Position numbers and translations under genes: made by a program. A stretch of 64,000 nucleotides of DNA from Coccinella septempunctata (Eukaryota > Arthropoda > Insecta > Coleoptera > Coccinellidae), in assembly GCF_907165205.1 (NCBI RefSeq), contig NC_058190.1, positions 3,852,001 to 3,916,000 on the forward strand, read 5' to 3'. Below, one piece after another: positions 11,901 through 23,900 of the stretch; position 1 is the stretch's first letter, and the number at the start of each line of letters is the position of its first letter. The notes under the pieces were generated by a model. That model was given only the letters and a program-made list of their open reading frames with translations. It was not told the DNA's origin and did not search any database.

Positions 11901-14900
11901 TCTCTTAAGACCTCATTTGCACTTGTGCAAGTAGATTCGACGATTGATGTTTTTGAGTATTCTTCATAATATAGCAGTTGAACTTAACAATAGGTTACTT
12001 GCTGTATCCATCATCTTTTTGTTTGTTTCCACCAACGTTTCGGCTCTCATAAGCGGTTTGACGAAACATTGGTAAAAATGAACCCAAAGGATGATGGAAA
12101 CACCACACACATGATCAATCTTCATCATCATTCTCAGGTACTCCGTAACTAAAATTTCCACTTTCATTCCTTAGGAGAAACAATTTGGCACAAAATCTAG
12201 AGAACTTGGTGAAGGATGACCTTACTTTAGTGAATCTGAATTCTGACCTGACAAATGACACAATATTTGGATATACCAATTGTTCCCATTGCAATACTGA
12301 CTTTCTTCGTTTGAAGAAAGGACAAGTAGGATCTCAGGTATGTATATCAAATCGTATTGTGGGTTCTCTAGTTCTTGTTAATTTTCAAATTTATTTATGA
12401 GAGCATGTAATCAGTGAACTTTCGATAAGTTGCAATGAACGTATATTTTTCTGACAAAAATACACCCTCATTTTAGAATAATCTTTCAGTTTTCATTTTT
12501 AAGTAATTTTATTTAGAATTAATTTTTGGAGAGAAATATTTTCAGGTTCCAATTCAGAATTCGGACATCGTTTGGAATTCGGGAATTGTAAACATTCCGC
12601 ACTGTTTTTATTCCGTTTTCAGTTCTGAAGAACGTTGTCGCACCGTATAAAACATCCTGAATTGGAAGATAACCGTGTTTTTTGTTCGCTAGCACAGATA
12701 AGTCGAAATTAAGACGTCTTCATCGACGCATATTTTACCGATTTTCGACAGTCGGGGCACATCTGATTTACGCACCCCTTGTGGGTATAAAATCATGTGT
12801 CCCCCCGCAGGTCACTTCACTTACGATTGACTCACGATTAATTCCCTGCTGTTCACTTACTGTTGACTTGCTATTGATTTACGCTTCATTTTCGATTTCT
12901 GCCGTTGAGTTTCGCGTTTTCTCTTTCACCGTTCAGAGTAGAATTTCATTTTATTTTTTTTATTTTCTTCGTCACTTTTATCTGGTGATTTTGAAATTTC
13001 CGAGTGTAAGTGGCCAAACCGAAACCATAGGTAAGACGACACTCCGTCCTTTTTTTTATATCATTGGAACTTCAGCCTTCTTTCATCCCTTACTCCCCGG
13101 TTTAAGTTCCACTCCTACTGCTGAAGCACCCCGCTGGCGTGGATATTCAGGGGGTGCAGAACGCACTTTGGAGTGGCGAAAAACTTCCTTCATCCCTTAC
13201 CACCCCGGGTCAAGTTCGACCCCTACTGCCGAAGCACCCTGCTGGCGTCGATACTCAGGGGTTGCGGAAAGCACTTTGAAGTGGCTAACCCTCTTTCCTC
13301 CCTCGTTTGTCCGCTGCTCACCACTGCTGTTATCGAAGAACCCCGCTGGCGTGGATACTTAGGGGGTGAAGAACGCTACTAGGGGTGAGCTGTCGGGAAT
13401 CTGTGACGTCTTTTTCCATCCCCTAACCCGGCTGAGGTCCGATACCTGTCTGTTGAGTTTGCGTCTTAGGTTCTGGCTGGCGAACACGTCCGTAAACCCC
13501 GTATAACGTTTGAGGTCGGATCCTGTTTCATCCCGTCCGTTTTTCCCTGTAAATTCACTGATCTCGAGTCTTTTACTGTATGAATTTTGTAATGGTGCCA
13601 TTTTTGTTTCCTTGTACGAGTCGACGAATATAATTTGTGAACGCTGATTTTGACTTTCACTGGTTGTCGCTAACACCCTAGACACCGAGGAACCTTGTCT
13701 TCGGCGTGTAGCTACCAGGGTAGGTTTGCTATTTTCCCTTAAAGAATAGCTGGCGCTCGAGTACACCGAGAAAAAGTCGTTACAAAGTAAATAATGAAAG
13801 CCATGGCTATCCTTTTGAGAGAGAAATATTTTTCCGAATATCCAAAAATGATTTCATAAGAACAAGATTCAAACTAGTTTACTTTCAAATATAAATGAAG
13901 CATATATAACAATACCATATGATATACCTATTCATTTTATATCAACAAACACCTTACAGAATATCAAATAACAAATATAAAATTATGCCCCCACCCTAAC
14001 TCTTGGAACAGCCACTGCACCGAGCTCAATAAAATTTCGAGAGTTGCTCCTCTAGAAAATGTATCGCGATAAGATATAAGTACGATGATTTTTCCAGGAG
14101 ATACGCTTGTCGAAAGTTGATCTTCGAAAAATTCCGAAAAAGATGGAGTAACTCAAAAGTTCGTCCAAACCAAAGGTTTCGACTGAGCCGAGCTCTTCTT
14201 TCAAAATCTGTATTACATACAAACGCTTTGACACATTCTTAACGTTCTCAACTTCACGAAATACTGGAGGTTGATCAACAACATGGTCAGTCTACTTTTG
14301 TGGAAGAAAAATCAACAACATAACTACTAAATACCTTTGAAATGTGTCGGATACGAATAATATTCTCGAGATAAATTCCACATTGCCCCTTTCACTATTT
14401 TCACTGTTATTCCATTATCGATGGATATTTTGAAGCGGAAATTTTAGGGTCAGACTAGCTGACCCGGCAAACGTTGTTTTGCCATATAAATAATTTCCAT
14501 GTTGTATCATAAAAAAATAGAAATTAAAAATTTTGTCTAAAAAATAAAAAAAAAATTTAGGGGTGGACTACCCCTAACATTTAGGGGGATGAAAAATAGA
14601 TGTTGGCCGATTCTCATAGATAGCTGACCCGGCAAACGTTGTTTTGCCATATAAATAATTTCCTAATGATTAAATTACTAAAATGGCTATTAAAAAATAA
14701 GGGTTGATCGTAGAAGGGTGAAAATTGAGAATTGTATGTATTTTTGTATGTTGTATCATAAAAAAATAGAAATTAAAAATTTTGTCTAAAAAATACAAAA
14801 AAAAATTTAGGGGTGGACTACCCCTAACATTTAGGGGGATGAAAAATAGATAGCTGACCCGGCAAACGTTGTTTTGCCATATAAATAATTTCCTAATGAT

Positions 14901-17900
14901 TAAATTACCAAAATGGCTATTAAAAAATAAGTGTTGATCGTAGAAGGGTGAAAATTGAGGATTGTATGTATTTTTGTATGTTGTATCATAAAAAAATAGA
15001 AATTAAAAATTTTGTCTAAAAAATACAAAAATAAATTTAGGGGTGGACTACCCCTAACATTTAGGGGGATGAAAAATAGATGTTGGCCGATTCTCATAGA
15101 TACCGGATAAGCACAAAAAATTTCATCAAAATCGGTCAAGCCGTTTCGGAGGAGTATGGTAACGAAAACTATGACACGAGAATTTTATATATTAGATAGA
15201 AGATAGTACCTATTCGATACGATCTTCAAAATAAGTCATCGCAATACCCCTCATCCCTATTCGAAATCAAGGTGTCGTGTTCACCCTCGTTAGAGGGTTG
15301 AAGTTACGGTGATGAAAAAAGGGGAGAAGTTGTTCCCCCTAGAATCAGAAATTGACTGGTTCGAGCGATTTTCCACATTTTCATTTTAAAGTAGGAAAAT
15401 CGAGGTGTTAAATTTTCATTGGACCACCCTGTGAGTACCTACTTTATATCAACAAACACCTTACGGAATTTCAAATATAAAATGATGTCTTTCCCCCCAA
15501 AATCACACCAATTTTGTGATTGATTTACATAAGTTACTTGCGTGTTTCGCTATTATAGTAGCATCCACTGGTGGGTGAAGGAAAAGCTTCATTACTGCAT
15601 CATCTTGTAATTGAATTCACCAAAACCAATGATGAGCCTCTAATTTCATCCACCTTTGAGATTTGAAAGTTAGCACAAAAGAAGACTTACCTGATGATTT
15701 TTTACAGTTCTGGGTTGCTCGATCTGGATGTGACAATAGTACTAGAGTATCGAATGCCATAACTCAGCTTGATGTAATAAATAGAATGATCAAGAATTAC
15801 TCAGACTATCTGCAATTAGTCAGATCTTCTAATGGTAAGAAAAATTTATTTTCAAGTACTCTCAAAAATTGATAGGGATCACTGTCACTGACCTCTCATC
15901 AATTCATTTCAGGAATAGTCGATTCAAGATTTTTATTTTGATCAGATACTAGAATATGTTTCGTTGAAATTCTTGTTTTTTCAAAACAAAATGAAAATCT
16001 GGAGGAATAATACATGCCAGACCTTATCTGAAAATGAGTAGTTTGGTGCGGAAGGCATATAAAACATTTAAAAAATATTGAAAAAATAAATATGTCGACC
16101 CACGACAAATGTTGACAAGCTGCCACTGATTTAACGATTTTTCTCGGCTTCTCATTTACACATAATGAAACAGCTCTTCATAATGTATCATACGACGATA
16201 AATTTTAGCTATAAAATTATCGCGTATTCACTTTTTTTTGTAAGAACTTACGATTAAACAAACATCCTGACTAAAACAAAAACAAAATCCTAGAACTTAT
16301 TTCTAATAAATTCATGAATGTTCCTTAGTATATACAGGGTGAGTCTTTGACTCGAACAAATATTTCAACAGTAGATTATTGAATTACAAAAAAAAAACTG
16401 GGAAACGTGGGTGATATCTTGTGTTAGACGAAGATTCATCGAATATTTAAATGAAAAAATATATTTCGAGTTTTGACAGAAGGTAGAACTCATCAAAATA
16501 AGTTGTTTCACCAAAAATTGTTTACATAAAATATCCAAGATGGCTGAGATACAACCCCTAGAAGTTCGACCAAATTTCATTGAATTACAAGCACGGTACT
16601 ATGGAAAGTGACTCCGGCATCGCAAAAACGAAACAAAACATAAACATATGGCTGGACAATGAATGGTTCAGTACCAAGTTCATCGGATTAGATGCATCAG
16701 GTCACTTTTGAGAGAATCATAATTGTTGTATCGTGCAATTTAGGGTGAAAAAAAAATGTTGAAAATCGGGGCAATTTCTTGCCTTGTGCTTATGTTAGTT
16801 ATGTTGAAAAAGTGCTGTCATTTTTCCCCATTTCGTCCCATTTTTACGACGATTTTGGAATGTTTGAACAAGAAGATTGTGAAAGAATACGTGAATACTT
16901 AATTTAGACGAATTTTTGGTGAGATTTTGAAGTATTATTCTATTTTTTACACTTATGCCCTGAGTCTCTCCTGTAAGTTGGTATCGAAATGAGCCATTAC
17001 ATAAAATCGTGCAAGTTACTAAAAAATAATGAGTACAATTCGGCAATCCTAAGTTTCCATTTTCATTACCACGTAAATATCGAACGAGCCAATATCCTAA
17101 ACAAAACCACATGGTCAAATCGATAAGTTTTTTCCACTGCTTTGCGATAATTCAGCTAACAAACGGTCTGGGGTTGTATAAGGATCTGTTTCAGTTATCA
17201 TTTTCAATTTTCTCTCAACTTTGTCATTTTGAAAGTTTTGTAGAGGTGATTTCTGGTGAAACGCTTCAACCAGTTCTACCTTCTGTAAAAAAAAGGCTCA
17301 CCTTTAAATACACCCTGTGTATTTTTTTATGGTTTTTCAACAACCTTTATTTTTCAAACCGAGCCGATTTGAAAAAAAATGGTATGGGGAAAAAGGTGTT
17401 CTTTTTGACTTTAAGAATCTACTGTTAAAATATTTGTACCAAAGTTTATAACTCTATAATCTTTGATTTGTACGACTCAAAGACTCACCCTGTATAACCT
17501 AGCAACCGCCCAGTTTTATCTACGAATAAATATCAGTCATAAATTTCTGATTAAAAATTTCAGATCTAGAAGATGCTTATGAAAACAAAAAGTTGGGTAG
17601 TTTGATGTTCGTCGACGGAGGACAATCTATCATGAACAGCACAGCATTTTTGAGGTTCTTTTATGATTTTGGAGTCCGGGCCATGACGTTAGGTAGTGGA
17701 TGTAATGAGTAAGGGATTCGTACATTATTTTGCCAAGGAATAATTGAAATTGCTAATTTTTATGTGCAGCTCAATCCTGATGAATTATATCGAAGAAAAT
17801 AACAACCTTACTGATTTTGGAAAGGTAAGACTGATACCAGAGAGGAAAGTTTCACCTTATATCTGCGCAAAAAAATTAATGCACATTCTGAAAATCTCAA

Positions 17901-20900
17901 TTTTCAAAGTTAACTCTACATTGACTTTATAACTTATTTTTTATGTTCTCTCGGAAAGGTTTTGAACGAAACAAGACACATTAAATGGAAGAAAAATTCA
18001 GGATTACACCGAATCTTATGTGAAAGAAGAGAAATGAACAATTTTCAAAATATTGAAATGCTGATAAGTGATTTAATACTTGGTATTTCCACCCCTTGCC
18101 TTAATTACAGCTCGGCAACGACGGTTCATACTCAAAATGAGTGATCTTAAAATGTTCTGATCTAATCCTTCCCAGATTTCTCCGAGTTGGATTTCTAAGT
18201 CATTAAGAGTAGCTGGATGATTTTCTGAACTTCTCAGCCTTCTATTGAGGTTGTCCCAAACCTGCTCAATCGGATTGAGATCTGGACTTCTTGCTGGCCA
18301 TTCCATTCGAGAGACTTCAACCTCTTCAAGGTACTCCTGAACGATGCGCGCACGATGGGGTCTGGCATTATCGTCCATAAAAATGAAATTTTCACCAATG
18401 TATGGGGCAAATGGCACTACATGCTCTTCAAGAATGTTCCTTATATACTTATCAGCATTCATAGCTCCATTATCAACGACCACTAGGTCTGTGCGAGCAG
18501 TCAAATATATTCCACCCCATACCATAATCGATCTTCCCCCGAAACCAGTAGTATTCAGGAAATTGCACTGAGCATATCTTTCATGTGGACGTCTGTATAC
18601 AAGGGAACGTCGATCACAATGGTAGAGGCAGAATCTAGACTCATCTGTGAAGAGAAATCTTTCCCAATCGGCCTCTTTCCAATGGATATGCTCTCTCGCA
18701 AAATCCAAACGCGCCCTTCGATGGGCTGGGGTTTGAGCTGGGCCTCTTGCCGCGACACGAGGCCTTAATTCATATTCTCTGAGGCGATTTCTTATTGTCT
18801 GAGTGCTAATTTGCACCTCATGAGTTTGCTCAAGCTGAATTTGAAGGAGGCGAGCGGTTGCAAACCATTGTCTCAACGAAGAAACTCTCAAGTAACGTTC
18901 TTGAATGGCAGTTGTTACCTGTGGTCTACCCTGTCCTGGTCTTCAGATATTCATACCTGTCTCCCTGAATCGCTGCAACATTCTGGACACACTTGTATGG
19001 GAAACTCCAAACCTTTCTGCAATTCTTGTGTATGTCCACCCTTCTTCTCGCAAAACTACCGCTTTGGCACATTCCTCTTGGGTCAAATTGCGTGTTACGC
19101 GTTGCATAGCGATCGAGTGTAGAAAATCAATTGAAAGAAAAACTATTGATCACTAGAATTGATCGTGAACAACTGATTTTAGAATGGAGCCAATACATTC
19201 AAAATCTGATATCACCTTTTTTATTCCTGTTGCGAAAAAACCTCTGTTTTGAAGAAAACCGTTGAAAGTGGATAACTTATGCTTGCATTATTCTGATAAA
19301 AATAATTATCATTGAGAGCACCTTCAGTTGTAGAATAAATTTTAGATTTCCATAATGTGCGTTAATTTTTTTGCGCCGTGTATTTATTTTGGCCTGCAGT
19401 TTTATTTTTCTTCATTGTTTGTTTCTGTACATTGAATATCATTTTTATTCAGATAGCATGAAATCAGTCTCAAGTGCTATCATGAGTCCAAACAAAATCT
19501 AAGAACCAAAATGACTAAATTCCTGGTTTCACAACCTGAAAAAGCATTCCTCAGAGTAAATCATTACATAACTCTATAAAGATCAGTATCGTATATTCAT
19601 AATTAAAATTGTCATTTTTTGATAGCTTTGCATTGGAGAGATGAACAGACTGGGTATGATGATTGACATTCAGGGTCTTTCCACTCCTGTCCAAGAGCAG
19701 ATTCTGAATATTAGCAGAGCACCTGTACTGATCAGCAATACTGCAGCGTTCATGATAAATAACTACCCAGGGAATGTGGATGATGGTACTTTGAATTTAT
19801 TGGTAAATAAAAAAATTATACTCAATTCATGATATTTGAAAAAAATCGTCGTCAGTAGGCTGTGGAGATTTGAATGTTTACATCTGCAAATCTGACAACT
19901 CTTGATGCAAAATATATTCTTAAATTCATCAGTCACTTCAGAAAACTAAATATATTACTGTTTACAGAAAAACAACAGTGGGCTACTGATGATCACTTTC
20001 GATGCGCCCTCTTTAGCAAATGGTGACAATGTTACAATATCGGATGTAGTAAGTAAGTATAAATAGGCAATCATTTACATATCATCTCTTGTATTATACC
20101 AGGTGGCCCACCCCATACGCGACGCTCAACTTGAGGGAGTAAATGAAGATATTTTGGAAATCTTTTCTAGTGGTATGTGTAGGATGTCCTACACCACAAT
20201 TTAAAATTATTGTCACATATACAGGATGTTCGAAAACAAAGATATGTACCAAAAGTTACACTTATTTAAGTTAATAAGTAAGTTTTACTTACTTATTGAG
20301 GTATTTGACCTCAAAAATGGAATGGCAAGCTCAAATTATGATGAGTTTCTTCAGATTACTTTAAAGCTCAGAAGCACCGTTTACGAGATGATGGCGCAAA
20401 ATCAAAAATTGGAGTTTTTTAAATAGCAACTAATGAAGAAACTATAGTTACGCCAGCGATACAGACAGAATTTTTTCGAGTAGACAAGTTGGCTACTCTT
20501 ACATATAAAAGAAAATTTCAACTCTGGAATATACAAAGTGATAATAATTAATTCTCAAACATCAACTATAAATAATCATCGAAAACTTTCTTGTTTCAAA
20601 TGGCACACCCGGTATTTCTATATCTCGTTGAACGTAAAAATTAATTTCGAAACTATATTCATAAAATTTTCCTACATCTGAACCTGATATTTTCTGAGCA
20701 ATTTTCGATTTTTAATTCAAAACTAGTAAATCATTTTCGATATTATCTCGTAAATGGTCCTTGTAAGTTATAAAGTGATCTGAAGAAAATCATCATAATT
20801 TGAGCTTGGCATTCCATTCTTGAGGTCAAATACAGATAGTTACATTTAAAAAGTGCAACTTTGGTCTATATATCATTCTTTACGAAGACCCTGTATGTAT

Positions 20901-23900
20901 GACAATAATTTTAAATTGTACATTATGCTTTTGAACAGCCAGCTACACACCACAAAAAAGATTTTCAAAATATCTCCCTCAAAATGAGCCACCCGGTATA
21001 CTTCTGGAAATAAAGACGCATATTTTCTCTGTTGTTTGGTAGTTGAGTATAGACTTTGAGTATTGAACTTAAGGGTGTAGAATGAGAATGTTAAATAATT
21101 AATTGAAAATAGAATTTCTTGAACTTCGATAATTGGCTGTGTAGTAAGTATAATGTTCACGAGAATGTGGACAAAATTTAAGTGTTTCTCAAGAGGATAT
21201 ACAGCTATATGTCACCTTTCAGTATCATTAGTAAATATTTACAATGATATATTTTTCAGAACATCTGAACCATATAAGTGAAACAATTGGCTTCGACAAC
21301 ATTGCAATTGGGGGTAATTACGATAGTATTTACAAGTAAGTTCTAAATAATTCTTTATGAAAATTTCTGGACGAAATAATCGGTTGAATTTTACTTATGT
21401 AATTCTCACACCTTTCCAAAAGCATTAATTCATTTAAAATCACCACAAATTGAAATTGAGTATATTTCGATTTTTTTTAGGCGATAGTCTTAATTTTTTT
21501 GGATATCGATTGAAATTTATTCTGGGAGGATTCTGCATCTCTTCATAAACTTTTTAGGGTTTTCACTCCCAATCTCTGAAACAAAATCAATTAAAAATGA
21601 AATCAACGATTTGCTCCTGCGTAAATTCTTGCAATAATTTGTCAGGAGCAAATTAACTAGAAAAAATTGTTGCCGGACAATGAACTCAAAATAAATAACG
21701 TTGAAATTATAATTTTTTTGGTTTTATTTCGAAACAAGTTAATTCAGGAAAAGTAATATAGAAATATCATACAAATTTTATCATATTTTTTATTGAATTT
21801 TGAAGTGAATTATACTAAGTGACATAGGAAACGAAACATCCAGTAGAAGGAATTTCTTAGAATATATTTATTTAAGTAAGGATAAAAACAATAAGATTTT
21901 CAACCATATCTGCACAGTGGTTTCTGTAGTGTTCGTCTATTCTCACACAAAAAATAATTACACAATTATTATTGTGTTTTCTAGCAATAATTGGTTTTAG
22001 ATCTTCTAGTCCAAGAGCTAGCAACAAAAATTTCAAAAGGAAAAAGTTTTTTTCTTGACCTCAAGAAACTACTGTTAATATACTTGTACGTGTATAATAT
22101 ACGTCTCGTACGATTGTTCTTCCAATGAAAAGAACCCAAAAACGTTCGGTAAAGTTGAAAGGATATTTTCATCGATGGACTTTAAAGATCAATTTCATTC
22201 CGGATATTTGAAAATGAAAAATTTTCATATATCAAAAGCTCACTTTCAGGAAATTTTGTAAACTGAATTCAAATGAATTTGTTTCGAAACCTTTTCAACT
22301 AGTAGATAATAATCTATATACTAGTACCACAGCCTTTTCAAACACCTTCATGAATAAAGACGGCTGTGATAGTAGTAGTATAGGTAAATATGAAGTACAA
22401 TCGCTTTAATATGAACACAAAAAATTCCGGCTTGTTCATATTACAGGAACTGTTTATATTTCTGAAGGTCAAGAAAAATAATTTTTTTACAGTTATTCTA
22501 GGTTTTATTTCTTACTAAGTACAAAAATATTGATGATGATTATACATAAAAAGTCTACTTAAAAAGAAAAACCATCAGATATTAAAAAAATATTAAATTA
22601 AAGTTAATTATAATGACTTATCTTTTGTGGAGAAAAATGATGTTATTTTAGACTGAGTCTTTTTTGCGAAAAATTTCGATAAAACCGCTTTTTCATGTGT
22701 TTTTCAGGGTATGTATCTCAATCAAACTAACGATAAATCGTGAAAACAAATTCATTCCTTGGAATAAAATAGACAAGTTACAACGAGTTCATACTAGTGA
22801 GATTCTACTTTGTTCATATTACAGAGTAGTCCATACAAAAAATTTTGTGTTCATATTAACGCGATTGTACTGTATCTACTTATACAGGCGGGGTGATTCA
22901 TAACTTTTGGGACATAGGCTAAGGACAGATTGTTTGGACCAAAATATGGCGATAGGACCAAATATACCTCATAAAATATTGCTGTGAAAAAGATAGAGGG
23001 CGTTAAAGTTGAATTATTTTTTTCGTTTTTTACTAATAATCTCAATGTATATTTTTTCATCCTTTTTTAAGAAAAACACAATTGAACATTTCAGAGCACC
23101 GGAAGGGGATTTGAAGTAACGATTATTTATTTAATTTATTTATTTCGACGATAAAGCATAATTGAAAATAATGTAACATAAAAAGAATAAACTTAAATTA
23201 AATGTTCTGCGTGGCCTTCTCCGATTTCTATGCCAGTTCTAATTCTTTTAATAAAGGACTTTCCAACTTCGAAGAAAATATTATTCTGTCCCCTTATAAG
23301 AAATTCAACTTTAACGCCCTGTATCTTTTTCCACAGCAATATTTTATTGAGGTATATTTGGTCCTATCGCCATATTTTGGTCCAAACAATCTTCCCTTAG
23401 TCTATGTCCCAATAGTTATGAATCACCCTGTATAAGTGTAAATACATACGGTAATCACTATACGGTTTTACACAATACCCCTATCAGACTCGCTAAGCTG
23501 CAGCGAATTTTCGTTCATCAAACATGCCTCTAAATGGGTGATCTTCTAGTTTCTTGTTTTCAGGAAACCACAAGATCTGGAAAATGTGTCAGACTTCCCT
23601 AAGCTCTTCAAGGAACTAAAAAATTTGAAGAATTCGAATTGGACTGCAGACAACCTCGATAAGTTGGCCGGTTTGAATTTCAAAAGATTCTTCAAAGATG
23701 TGGAAAAAGTAAGATTATAAGGAAACAAAAATCATCAAGCCTTTCCAAACATCGTTCCGCCAAATACGTTCCTTATATCTACCGAAGATAAAGAATTCTT
23801 AATAATGACAATGATCATTCATTATTATTATTATATATATATATATAATCATTATCCCAAATTACCTTGCGGTGTATGGGTTATATTATTATTATTGATC

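Noticed and set aside
12682..13362. 226-codon open frame
   Set aside because: It crosses the 107-bp tandem repeat, has no domain or splice context, and its composition follows the local GC-rich repeat.
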